This document shows, in pieces, positions 1-6,931 of a stretch of DNA of 18,907 nt. The stretch is from the NCBI GenBank assembly GCA_937920575.1, contig CAKZSF010000094.1:1-18907 (forward strand), in the 5' to 3' direction. How positions within the stretch are numbered: the first letter of the stretch is position 1; each line of letters opens with the position of its first letter. This stretch comes from an uncultured Sphingomonadaceae bacterium (lineage in GTDB: Bacteria; Pseudomonadota; Alphaproteobacteria; Sphingomonadales; Sphingomonadaceae). Below the pieces are notes generated by a model. That model was not told where the DNA came from, ran no database searches, and saw only the letters and a list, made by a program, of their open reading frames with translations. The position numbers and the translations under genes are program-made.

Positions 1-930
1 TGTTTCCACATCAGCGGAACGGGCAATGGATTGGCCAATCTAACGTCGGGCACAAATTCGATTGTGCTGACCGAATATGATCCCGCGCAAGCGCTGGACC
101 TGATCGAGAAGTATCCGATTTCGAAGCTCTTTCTTGTGCCCGCCGCTATTCAAATCCTGCTGAACCATCCGCGCAGCAACGAAGTGGATTTCTCGCGCCT
201 GCGCTACATCACCTATGGCGCTTCGCCCATTCCTTTGGAGCTGATGAAAGCGGCCATGGAGAAGCTCGGCTGCGGATTTGTGCAGATGTACGGTATGACC
301 GAAACGTCCGGCACCATTACCGCGCTTGACCCGTGTGATCACGTTCCAGAAGGCAGCGAGAAAATGCGCTCTGTTGGCACCGCCCTTCAAGGAGTGGAGC
401 TTAAAGTTGTCGACGAAACCGGCAACAGCGTGCCGCCCGGAACGATCGGCGAAATCGCAACCCGCTCGGCCAAGAATATGGCTGGCTATTGGCGGCTTCC
501 CGAAGCCACCGCCGAAACCATTGATTCTGATGGGTGGCTGCGTACCGGCGATGCAGGCTATCTCGATGAAGATGGCTATCTCTATATCCGCGACCGCGTG
601 AAAGACATGATCATTTCCGGCGGTGAAAATGTCTATCCTGCCGAGGTTGAAAACGCGCTCTATGCCCACCCTGAGGTGGCCGACGTGGCCGTGATCGGAG
701 TCCCGCATGAAAAATGGGGCGAAGCAGTCAAAGCCTGTGTGGTGTTGAAGGACGGGGCCAACCTAACCGAAGCGGATATTATCGCTCATGCGCGTGAGCA
801 TATTGCGGGCTATAAATGTCCCAAGAGTGTCGATTTTATCGACGCCCTGCCGCGCAACCCATCCGGCAAAATCCTGCGCCGCGAATTGCGCGAGCCCTAT
901 TGGGAAGGCAAAGAAAAGGCCGTGAACTAA
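1..930 (+). CDS. Acyl-CoA synthetase (AMP-binding), 5' end cut by window
   Basis: C-terminal ~309 residues of an ANL-superfamily acyl-CoA synthetase, which activates a carboxylic acid via an acyl-adenylate and transfers it to CoA. The frame is open to base 1, so the start lies outside the window; the TTG at 31 is not a real start. Visible family motifs: FHISGTG near the left edge, the adenylate-binding YGMTET block, the hinge block TGDAGYLDEDGYLYIRDR, the GGENVYPAEVE block that begins the C-terminal lid, and NPSGKILRREL with the catalytic lysine close to the C-terminus. The domain order and TAA stop are normal, so the visible part looks intact. It ends about 100 bases before a convergent flavoprotein gene. 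Substrate cannot be read from sequence; the neighbours suggest a steroid- or terpenoid-like acid rather than a plain fatty acid, which is inference. Confidence 0.93.
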   Translation, partial: CFHISGTGNGLANLTSGTNSIVLTEYDPAQALDLIEKYPISKLFLVPAAIQILLNHPRSNEVDFSRLRYITYGASPIPLELMKAAMEKLGCGFVQMYGMTETSGTITALDPCDHVPEGSEKMRSVGTALQGVELKVVDETGNSVPPGTIGEIATRSAKNMAGYWRLPEATAETIDSDGWLRTGDAGYLDEDGYLYIRDRVKDMIISGGENVYPAEVENALYAHPEVADVAVIGVPHEKWGEAVKACVVLKDGANLTEADIIAHAREHIAGYKCPKSVDFIDALPRNPSGKILRRELREPYWEGKEKAVN

Positions 931-1032
931 GTCGCGTTTGGCTGAGGTAGTGGACGGCGTCCTAGACCAGCGAAAAGTTCTGCGCGGAGCGGCTATTCAA
1001 ACATCTCTCTATCGAATGTGAGCGCAAGAAGA

Positions 1033-2652
1033 TTAGGTGTTGGCTTTGGCCGCCGATCGCCCGGCAATATAGCCAAAGGTCAGCGCCGGGCCCAGCGTGC
1101 CGCCCGCCCCCGCGTAAATCCCGCCGGTTGGGCAAGCAATTGCATTGCCTGCACCATAAAGCCCGGCGATTGGTTCGCCATCATGGTTTAGGATTTGCGC
1201 TTTGCCATCAGTGCGCGGGCCGCCATTTGTCCCGAGCAAACCCATCCGGATTTCAACCGCATAGAATGGGCCTTGCTCAATTGGGCCAAGCGTTACCGCC
1301 GCGCCTTCGCGGCTACGGTCGCCATAGAAATGATCGTAGGAGGAGGTTCCGCGGGAAAAGTCTGGGTCTTGCCCCGATGCTGCGTGAGAATTGAACCGAG
1401 TGACCGTTTCAGACAACGCATCCGCGTCAATGCCGAGCATTTCGGCGAGCGCTTCCAGAGTTTGCGCGCTTTGCACCCATTCAGGCACAGGCTGCCCCGG
1501 CAAACGCGGGCCGATAGGATATCTTTCGACATACTGCGCGTCGCAAATCAGCCATGCAGGCAAGTTGGGATAGTCATACGTTTGCGGGTCAAAGGCATGA
1601 AAGGCCCCGGCCAATGCTGAGTAATTCGCAGCTTCGTTGCAAAAGCGCTTGCCTGTGCGGTTGACCATGATTGAATGCGGCGCGGTGCGCTCAATCAACA
1701 CCGGCGCAGCGCGCTGCTCACCGCCTTCCCAGGGATTGTCAGGGATGACCAAGGTTGGCGCCCACCAGGCTTGCGTCATATTCCCAAGTTTTGCGCCCGC
1801 TTTCATAGCAAGCGCCAGCCCTTCACCGCGCGCAGTGGGTGGAGAGGCAGGCGCGTCCATTGGCCCTTTGAGGAAAGTCTGGCGCGCATCCTCATCCCAT
1901 TCAAACCCGCCGGTCGCGATAATGACTGCGTTGTTGGCGTGCAGTTGGAAGCTCTTGCCAGCTTGCTCGCCTTCGATGCCGACAATCCGCGCACCATCGC
2001 GCAGCAATCGCTTGGTTTCAACGCCTGTGCGCGGCTCGATCCCCCGGGCCAAACACGCCTTGAGCAATCGCGCGACCATCGCTTGGCCAAAGCCGCGCTC
2101 TTGGTTCTCCATCCGGCGCTGCAATTCGGATGGGTCGACCACACCGCTGCCGCCTCCCAAAGGCGTTTCGCGCAGCATCATGGGTTTGGGCTCTTCAATG
2201 GCGTAGATGCGACTCGCCCAATCGCCCAGCTCGCCCAATGCAAACAGATCATGGTCGAGCGCGCGCCCCCCTTCAGGTTTTGCACCGGGCCGATCCACGT
2301 AGTAATCGGGATAGCCTTGTAGAAGCGAGACCGACAGCGCGCCTTGTGCTTCAAGAAATTCAAGTGCTTCTGGCCCTGTGTTGACAAAGGCTTCTAGCGT
2401 TTCGTCCACCAAGTCGCCGTGATCGAGCGCCCGAAAATAGGCCAGTGCATCTTCTCGGCTATCCGCCATCCCTGCCGCACGCTGGCGTGGATTGTTTGGA
2501 ACCCAGATCACTCCGCCGGAAATAGCTGCCGTCCCGCCTATGCGGTCAAACCGCTCGATCAACGCGACCGACGCACCTGTTTCATGCGCGGCAAGAGCAG
2601 CAGCCATACCGCTCGCACCGCAGCCCAGAATGATGACATCGACGTTTTCCAT
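1033..2652 (-). CDS. FAD-dependent 3-ketosteroid dehydrogenase-like flavoprotein
   Basis: 539-residue flavoprotein of the fumarate reductase/3-ketosteroid delta1-dehydrogenase superfamily. Dinucleotide-binding GCGASG lies at residues 10-15, followed by the acidic end of beta-2 (LIER). A second FAD element, IIATGGF, is near 244-250, and the C-terminal FAD block GLYGAGN near 498-503. The GIYAGAGGTLGP stretch near 511-522 resembles the KstD segment that supplies the catalytic Tyr and an oxyanion-type Gly (here Tyr513 and Gly517). Tyr117/118 and Tyr344 are possible counterparts of the other two KstD tyrosines; that alignment is my estimate. The ATG at 2652 is preferred because the FAD motif follows at once. 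The longer frame begins with a TTG at 2721 right behind a stop and adds 23 residues lacking family features. Alternatives are a delta4-(5-alpha) dehydrogenase or another alkene-forming flavoenzyme. Divergent from the SDR at 2759. Confidence 0.85.
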   Translation of the reverse strand: MENVDVIILGCGASGMAAALAAHETGASVALIERFDRIGGTAAISGGVIWVPNNPRQRAAGMADSREDALAYFRALDHGDLVDETLEAFVNTGPEALEFLEAQGALSVSLLQGYPDYYVDRPGAKPEGGRALDHDLFALGELGDWASRIYAIEEPKPMMLRETPLGGGSGVVDPSELQRRMENQERGFGQAMVARLLKACLARGIEPRTGVETKRLLRDGARIVGIEGEQAGKSFQLHANNAVIIATGGFEWDEDARQTFLKGPMDAPASPPTARGEGLALAMKAGAKLGNMTQAWWAPTLVIPDNPWEGGEQRAAPVLIERTAPHSIMVNRTGKRFCNEAANYSALAGAFHAFDPQTYDYPNLPAWLICDAQYVERYPIGPRLPGQPVPEWVQSAQTLEALAEMLGIDADALSETVTRFNSHAASGQDPDFSRGTSSYDHFYGDRSREGAAVTLGPIEQGPFYAVEIRMGLLGTNGGPRTDGKAQILNHDGEPIAGLYGAGNAIACPTGGIYAGAGGTLGPALTFGYIAGRSAAKANT

Positions 2653-2714
2653 CAGATGCAGTGTCGCGGCGAACTGTGCGGACGCCAACTCTCCATTTTC
2701 GCGGGGTGCGCGCG

Positions 2715-2731
2715 CTAGCAAGCATTGCTAG
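2715..2731. promoter_or_regulatory. Perfect inverted repeat, candidate operator
   Basis: CTAGCAA-GCA-TTGCTAG is a perfect 7-bp inverted repeat with a 3-bp spacer. It sits in the divergent region between the flavoprotein (start 2652) and the SDR (start 2759), 27 bases before the SDR start codon. The size and position suit a dimeric repressor site such as those of TetR- or GntR-type regulators. No regulator gene is in the window, so the binding protein is unknown. Confidence 0.45.
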
Positions 2732-2746
2732 GCCGTAAACCGAACA

Positions 2747-2756
2747 GGAGAGGCGC
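2747..2756 (+). promoter_or_regulatory. Ribosome-binding site GGAGAGGCGC before SDR
   Basis: A strong purine-rich Shine-Dalgarno element just before the ATG at 2759 supports that start. Nearly the same leader, GGAGAGGCG with small changes, precedes the genes starting at 4351 (-) and 4486 (+). Confidence 0.7.
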
Positions 2757-2758
2757 AC

Positions 2759-3535
2759 ATGAAACTCGAAGGCAAAATCGCAGCGATCACAGGCGGCACG
2801 GCAGGATTGGGACGCGGCATTGCCGAGGCCTATCTCGCTGAGGGCGCATCGGTCGCTTTGTTCGCTCGCAATGCGGAAAAGGGCGCGAAAGTGCTCGAAG
2901 AATTGGGAGCAGGCGATCGCGCCATCTTTGTGTCCGGCGATGTGATGAACCAGTCCGATGTCGAGGGGTTTGTCGACCATGTCGTTGAAAGCTTCGGCAC
3001 AGTCGACATTCTGGTCAACAATGCAGGCGGAGCGGGTGATTTGCAGCCGATGATTGATCTGAGCGATGAAGCCTTTGACGAAGCGATGAAGTGGAATGTC
3101 TATTCTACTTTCTGGGCTTCGCGCCGAGCGCTGAAAACGATGATCCCGGCTAAGTCAGGCCGCATCATCAACATGTCTTCTATGGAGGGCAAGCACGGCA
3201 AGGCTATCTTCACCGCCTACACCGCGGCCAAACATGCTGTGCTGGGTATGACGAAGAGCCTGGCGCGCGAAGTGGGGGAACTGGGCATTACCGCGAACAG
3301 CATTTGCCCTGGTCTCGTGGTGACAGACATTATCAAGAACAACGGCCCTGCCACGGCGAAAGCAATGGGCATGGAGCTCGATGAAATGATCACCATGTTC
3401 GCTCAGGAATCGGCTATCAAACGACCCAATACGGTCGAGGAGATTGCGGCGGTCGCTCTACTGCTCGCGAGCAAAGAAGGCGCTGGTATCACAGGCGCTT
3501 CGATCAGTGTGGATGGTGGTACGGCGCAGTTCTGA
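2759..3535 (+). CDS. Short-chain dehydrogenase/reductase, classical type
   Basis: 258-residue classical SDR with the cofactor motif TGGTAGLG at 11-18, NNAG at 87-90, catalytic Ser141 (NMSSMEG), Tyr154 and Lys158 (YTAAK) and a C-terminal SVDGG block. The residue after beta-2 is Arg in LFARN, which favours NADP(H) over NAD(H). Expected chemistry is alcohol/ketone interconversion on a ring or side-chain oxygen; a substrate cannot be assigned. The ATG at 2759 has a strong GGAGAGG ribosome-binding site, and the length is normal for the family. It is divergent from the KstD-like flavoprotein and may share control with it through the inverted repeat at 2715-2731. It is convergent with the next SDR, with only six bases between stops. 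A 3-alpha/3-beta/7-alpha-type hydroxysteroid dehydrogenase is plausible but not proven. Confidence 0.92.
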   Translation: MKLEGKIAAITGGTAGLGRGIAEAYLAEGASVALFARNAEKGAKVLEELGAGDRAIFVSGDVMNQSDVEGFVDHVVESFGTVDILVNNAGGAGDLQPMIDLSDEAFDEAMKWNVYSTFWASRRALKTMIPAKSGRIINMSSMEGKHGKAIFTAYTAAKHAVLGMTKSLAREVGELGITANSICPGLVVTDIIKNNGPATAKAMGMELDEMITMFAQESAIKRPNTVEEIAAVALLLASKEGAGITGASISVDGGTAQF

Positions 3536-3541
3536 GCGCGC

Positions 3542-4351
3542 CTATTCCTGCAGTTTCGCCATAGCTGCCCCAACCGAGGCTTCGATATCGCCCGCTTGCG
3601 GGTTGCCGCGCAAGGTCAGCCCGCCATTGGGTTGGATATTCTGCCCCGTGACAAAGGCTTCATCACTGGAGAGCCAAAGGCAAGCATTGGCCACGTCGTC
3701 ACACGTGTTGAGCCGACCCAGCGGATATTTGGGCAAGAACGCATCGACAAGCCCGGGCACTTGAAAACTCTCCGCCGTCATCGGGCTTTCGGTAAACGCG
3801 GGCGATACTGTGTTGGCTTTGATTCCAAACTGGCCAAAATCATTGGCAACGCATTCAATCATCGCCTCGCCTGCGCGTTTCGTGCCGATATAGGCTGCGT
3901 GATTGTTGATCAGCGCTTTGGTCGTGGCCGAGCTTAAGCAAATGATCGAGCCGCCTTGCGGTGTTTGGTCTTTCATCGCAGCGACAAAGGCCTGGAGGAA
4001 ATGATGCACGCCCTTAAATTGCAGGGCAGTAATCTTGTCCAAATCCTCTTCACTGGTGTCCAGCAAGTTTGACAACAGCCCCCAGCCACTCGCGTTGATC
4101 GCGCTGTCGACGCGTCCCATTTTCGCCGCCGCTTCGGAAGCCAAGCCATGAACCTGTCCGTGATCGGTAATGTCGCACAATGCATAATGCCCGCCGATCT
4201 CATCAGCCAGCTTGGCAAGCGGTTCCTCATTGCGGCCCGACACCATAACTTTTGCGCCTTCCTTGGCGAAAAGCCGGGCGATGACTTGCCCCATATTGCC
4301 TTCGCTTGCTGCGCCCAAGATCACTGCCGTTTTGCCTGCAAGACGTCCCAT
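3542..4351 (-). CDS. Divergent SDR with atypical glycine motif
   Basis: 269-residue SDR. The active-site Ser141 (CLSSATT), Tyr154 and Lys158 (YIGTK) are present, as is a C-terminal PNGG block in place of the usual DGG. The cofactor loop is unusual: ILGAASEGNMG replaces TGxxxGxG, with one extra residue and no Thr, a pattern somewhat like enoyl-ACP-reductase-type SDRs. INASG at 85-89 stands in for NNAG. Arg40 after beta-2 suggests NADP(H). The start at 4351 is chosen because GGGAGAGG lies directly upstream and the domain begins at once (MGRLAGKTAVIL). The longer frame to 4429 adds 26 residues unlike the family. It diverges from the SnoaL-like gene at 4486. Ketone reduction/oxidation is likely; an enoyl reductase is less likely because the classical YxxxK spacing is kept. 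Confidence 0.88.
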   Translation of the reverse strand: MGRLAGKTAVILGAASEGNMGQVIARLFAKEGAKVMVSGRNEEPLAKLADEIGGHYALCDITDHGQVHGLASEAAAKMGRVDSAINASGWGLLSNLLDTSEEDLDKITALQFKGVHHFLQAFVAAMKDQTPQGGSIICLSSATTKALINNHAAYIGTKRAGEAMIECVANDFGQFGIKANTVSPAFTESPMTAESFQVPGLVDAFLPKYPLGRLNTCDDVANACLWLSSDEAFVTGQNIQPNGGLTLRGNPQAGDIEASVGAAMAKLQE

Positions 4352-4355
4352 ATCG

Positions 4356-4363
4356 CCTCTCCC
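4356..4363 (-). promoter_or_regulatory. Ribosome-binding site GGGAGAGG deciding the 4351 start
   Basis: Read on the minus strand, GGGAGAGG ends four bases before the ATG whose first base is 4351. This favours the 269-residue form over the longer open frame to 4429. Confidence 0.65.
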
Positions 4364-4380
4364 AATTTGTTTTGCTTGTT

Positions 4381-4426
4381 GGCACTCTAGGGCTTTGCCT
4401 GTTGGAGCGCCCTTCCCAAAAGTGCC
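4381..4426. promoter_or_regulatory. Nested imperfect inverted repeat in divergent intergenic region
   Basis: Outer arms GGCACT (4381-4386) and AGTGCC (4421-4426) enclose inner arms AGGGC (4389-4393) and GCCCT (4409-4413). The region lies between the divergent SDR (start 4351) and SnoaL-like gene (start 4486). The symmetry is asymmetric in its internal loops, so a regulatory role is only possible. No clear -35/-10 pair was found. Confidence 0.2.
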
Positions 4427-4485
4427 CATGGAAGAGCGTGCGCAAACCAGCGATACAGTGATGCATTAAAGAGGGAGAGAGGCGC

Positions 4486-4902
4486 ATGTTTTCAGGGCCA
4501 ATCGAAGACCGGCTCGCCATTCGCGAGTTGAACGATACATATGGCGACGGCGTGGTCATGATGGATGCCGATATTTGGGGTTCGGTCTGGGCCGATGATG
4601 CCAGCTGGGACTTTATGGGCATGACCATCGAAGGGCGAGAGGCGATCGTGCAAACATGGAACGGCGCGATGGGCAATTTTGACAAGGTCAGCTTCTCTTG
4701 CGTCCCTTCGATGATCGAAGTCGATGGCGACACAGCCACAGCGCGTTGCCAGACGCAGGAAGTGCTCAAGGGCAAGGATGGCTCGACCCGTCTGATCGGC
4801 GGGCTTTATAAAGACAAGCTCGCCAAACGCGATGGCGCATGGGTCTATACCCACCGCGCGTTTGAGATTATCGCAGAATACAACCAGCAAGAAGAAGGCT
4901 GA
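4486..4902 (+). CDS. SnoaL-like NTF2-fold protein
   Basis: 138-residue protein of the SnoaL/NTF2-like cone fold, a family that includes ketosteroid isomerases, polyketide cyclases and small dehydratases. Family-like features are the N-terminal helix with DRLAIRELNDTYG at about 8-20, the WADDASWDFMG strand region near 35-46, EGREAIVQTW near 49-58 and the C-terminal paired strands ending in the HRAFEIIAE segment. The common ring-isomerase Asp-Tyr pair cannot be assigned without a model, so no reaction is claimed. The start is well supported by GGAGAGAGGCGC directly before the ATG. It leads a three-gene group, with six bases to the ABM-domain gene and then a MobA-like gene. A role in isomerising or binding a pathway intermediate is an inference from location. 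Confidence 0.82.
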   Translation: MFSGPIEDRLAIRELNDTYGDGVVMMDADIWGSVWADDASWDFMGMTIEGREAIVQTWNGAMGNFDKVSFSCVPSMIEVDGDTATARCQTQEVLKGKDGSTRLIGGLYKDKLAKRDGAWVYTHRAFEIIAEYNQQEEG

Positions 4903-4908
4903 ACAAAC

Positions 4909-5250
4909 ATGGCCAAAATCGTCATTTCCGCGCAGATTGATCTACCGGCTGAAAAGCGGGAAGAAGCACTCAAAACCGCACAGCCTTTTATTGATGGCGC
5001 GCTCAGCCAGGATGGTTGCATCCACTATGATTGGAGCGCTGACCTCAACAACCCTAAACGCGTGAATGTCTTTGAGGAATGGGCATCTGAAGCGGCCCTC
5101 GCCAGCCATTTCGCCAACAAACATTACGCAGGAATGTTGGGTCATTTGGGCAGCTTCGGGATCGAAAATGCGGTTAGCCGCAAATACCGCGTCGATGCCG
5201 AGGATGAAGTCTATGGCCCCGACGGTAAACCAACAGAGCAATTCGCCTGA
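4909..5250 (+). CDS. Antibiotic biosynthesis monooxygenase (ABM) domain protein
   Basis: 113-residue protein of the ABM/dimeric alpha-beta barrel fold. It has an N-terminal strand AKIVISAQIDLPAEK, a GCIHYDWSADLNNP segment at about 36-49, the VFEEWASEAALASHF stretch typical of the fold near 54-68, and a C-terminal strand SRKYRVDAE. Relatives include cofactor-free quinol monooxygenases and many uncharacterised proteins, so catalysis is uncertain. Its length is normal. It follows the SnoaL-like gene by six bases, and its TGA overlaps the proposed CTG start of the next gene, implying co-translation. A role in quinone or aromatic intermediate oxidation is possible but not shown. Confidence 0.85.
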   Translation: MAKIVISAQIDLPAEKREEALKTAQPFIDGALSQDGCIHYDWSADLNNPKRVNVFEEWASEAALASHFANKHYAGMLGHLGSFGIENAVSRKYRVDAEDEVYGPDGKPTEQFA

Positions 5251-5768
5251 AGCTGCTAGCTGCGATATTGGCAGGCGGCGAAGCGCGCCGCTTTGGCAGC
5301 GACAAGGCCGAAGCCTTGTATCAAGGCGAGCGGTTGATTGACCGCGTTGCCCAAACGCTCGGCGAGCAATCGGACGCGCTCATCGTGTGTGGACGCAAGG
5401 ACAACCGCTTTGTTTGCGTGGCCGACGCCCCTGAGGATGGGCTTGGCCCTTTGGGCGGCCTCAATGCAGCTTTGATCTATGCCCATCGCAATGGATTTGA
5501 TGGCGTGCTGAGCGCGCCATGCGATGTCCCCGACCTGCCCAGCAATTTGCGTCAGCTTTTGGCCAACGACCTGGGCCGCGACGAGGCGTCTTTCGTCGCG
5601 CAATTGCCCCTGATCGGCTTGTGGCCAGCAACCCTTCAGCTGCAGCTGGAGCGCTATATCCGGACAAGCAATCGGTCGATGAGAGGGTTTGTACGCGACA
5701 TTGATGCGCACGCGGTTGAGCTGTCCCAAACGCTCAAAAACATCAATCGACCGACCGACTTAAACTGA
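5247..5768 (+). CDS. mobA: Molybdenum cofactor guanylyltransferase (MobA-like), probable CTG start
   Basis: Nucleotidyltransferase that links GMP to molybdopterin, a step needed for the bis-MGD cofactor of DMSO-reductase-family enzymes. Visible MobA features: the GTP loop LAGGEARRFGSDKA near 8-21, GPLGGL near 67-72, the metal-site region PCDVPDLP near 91-98, IGLWP in the C-terminal half and the ending NINRPTDL. No ATG, GTG or TTG precedes the first strand: reading back, the frame gives LKLLAAILAGG and meets a stop at 5226-5228. The only TTG (5268) would remove the first strand and part of the loop. CTG at 5247 overlaps the TGA of the ABM gene as CTGA, so I take it as the start; ATT at 5241 is a less likely alternative. 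The product is 173 residues, slightly short for MobA. The molybdoenzyme at 6932 is the obvious client. Confidence 0.86.
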   Translation: MKLLAAILAGGEARRFGSDKAEALYQGERLIDRVAQTLGEQSDALIVCGRKDNRFVCVADAPEDGLGPLGGLNAALIYAHRNGFDGVLSAPCDVPDLPSNLRQLLANDLGRDEASFVAQLPLIGLWPATLQLQLERYIRTSNRSMRGFVRDIDAHAVELSQTLKNINRPTDLN

Positions 5769-5795
5769 CCGCAAAAGAGCGGCCAAGCAAACCCG

Positions 5796-6794
5796 TTACA
5801 GTTTCAGCATTTGCTTGCCGCGGTTCTTGCCTGTGAAGAGCCGCTGGAGAGTATCCGGCGCGTTCTCAAAACCTTCCTGAATGTCTTCCTGATATTTCAA
5901 GCGACCATCTTTCACGAAGCCTTCGAGCCGTTTGCGCAACGCAGGAAATTCCGCTGCCCAATCGAGCACAATAAAGCCGGCCATGCTCGCGCGCCGGAAA
6001 ACGAGATTAAAGTAGTTTTCCGGCCCGGCAGGCAGATTGCCTGTTTCGTAGCGGCTGATCCCACCGCAAATCACCACACGCGCGCCGGTCGCTATGCAGC
6101 CCAGCATGTCATTGAGGATGGTGCCCCCCACATTGTCGAAGATCACATCGACGCCGCCGGGGCAATGCTCCTTGATCTGCGCTTTCACATTGCCAGCTTT
6201 GTAATCGATGGCCGCATCATAACCGGCTTCTTCAACCAGCCATTTGCACTTTTCCGGCCCGCCCGCGATGCCCACAGTTCGGCATCCCGCAATTTTCGCC
6301 AATTGGCCAACGATCGAGCCAGTTGCGCCCGCAGCGCCGGACACCAGCACAGTGTCGCCCGCAACAGGCTTGCCCACTTTGAACAGGCCGCAATAGGCGG
6401 TTAGCCCGGTGGTGCCGAGCACTGACAAGACAGCCGTCGGCGAGATATCGGTTTCAATCTTGGTCAGCTCTTTGCCGCCAATCACCACATGTTCCGACCA
6501 GCCGGTTGAGCCAAAAACCAAATCGCCTTTCGAAAGCTTTGGGTAATGGCTCTCCACCACTTCGCAAATGCCGCTGCCGCGCATCACATCGCCGATATTC
6601 ATCGGCGCAACGTAATCGGCAATGTTCTCCATCCAGCCCTTTTGCGCCGGATCAAAGCCCAGATAGAGCGTCTTCAAGAGCACCTCGCCCTCGCCTGGCG
6701 CGCAAAGCTGCGTCTCGACCAGCTTGAAATCATCCTCCGCAATGCCGCGCCCGCGTGGATGTCCGTTCAAAAGCCATTGTCTGGTCTGGGTCAT
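5796..6794 (-). CDS. Zinc-free MDR family NADP-dependent reductase (leukotriene B4 dehydrogenase-like)
   Basis: 332-residue medium-chain reductase of the PTGR/curcumin-reductase/YncB group, which typically reduces alpha,beta-unsaturated ketones or aldehydes with NADPH. It has an N-terminal catalytic domain with LYLGFDPAQKGWM near 44-55, the nucleotide motif AAGATGS at 154-160, GIAGGPEKC near 175-183, the DYK segment at 197-199 and FDNVGG. The Cys/His set of zinc-dependent MDRs is absent. The start at 6794 follows an AAAGGAG site. The frame to 6908 adds 38 residues with no family similarity. It is divergent from the molybdoenzyme and clearly paralogous to the protein at 9096-10106. It is convergent with mobA, with a 27-base gap. 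Double-bond reduction of a pathway enone is the likely role (inference). Confidence 0.9.
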   Translation of the reverse strand: MTQTRQWLLNGHPRGRGIAEDDFKLVETQLCAPGEGEVLLKTLYLGFDPAQKGWMENIADYVAPMNIGDVMRGSGICEVVESHYPKLSKGDLVFGSTGWSEHVVIGGKELTKIETDISPTAVLSVLGTTGLTAYCGLFKVGKPVAGDTVLVSGAAGATGSIVGQLAKIAGCRTVGIAGGPEKCKWLVEEAGYDAAIDYKAGNVKAQIKEHCPGGVDVIFDNVGGTILNDMLGCIATGARVVICGGISRYETGNLPAGPENYFNLVFRRASMAGFIVLDWAAEFPALRKRLEGFVKDGRLKYQEDIQEGFENAPDTLQRLFTGKNRGKQMLKL

Positions 6795-6803
6795 AGGGAA
6801 GTG

Positions 6804-6810
6804 CTCCTTT
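6804..6810 (-). promoter_or_regulatory. Ribosome-binding site AAAGGAG deciding the 6794 start
   Basis: On the minus strand, AAAGGAG ends nine bases before the ATG at 6794, fixing the start of the MDR reductase at the family-typical MTQTRQWLL rather than at the upstream 6908 start. Confidence 0.65.
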
Positions 6811-6883
6811 GGATATCTTGCGCTGCCTAATGCGCATGACGGACCGCGCGCACCACGGACAAAAGTGTCAGTCGAGCGGATTG

Positions 6884-6900
6884 CACGATCTGTTATCGTG
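6884..6900. promoter_or_regulatory. Perfect inverted repeat upstream of molybdoenzyme, candidate operator
   Basis: CACGAT-CTGTT-ATCGTG is a perfect 6-bp inverted repeat with a 5-bp spacer, centred about 40 bases before the molybdoenzyme ATG in the 137-base divergent region with the MDR reductase. The geometry suits a dimeric transcription factor. A possible weak -35 (TTGCAC, 6881-6886) overlaps it, but no convincing -10 follows. Confidence 0.4.
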
Positions 6901-6931
6901 ATCAGCAATAACCAATGGGAGCTAGCGGGCT

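Noticed and set aside
951..962. GGAC-GGC-GTCC hairpin between the first two convergent genes
   Set aside because: The stem is too short and has no T-run, so it is expected by chance at this GC content.
2653..2721. N-terminal extension of the flavoprotein starting at TTG 2721
   Set aside because: It adds 23 residues without family features and overlaps the inverted repeat; the FAD motif starts directly after the ATG at 2652.
5769..5782. CCGC-AAAAGA-GCGG hairpin between convergent mobA and MDR genes as a terminator
   Set aside because: The stem is only 4 bp and no T-tract follows on either strand.
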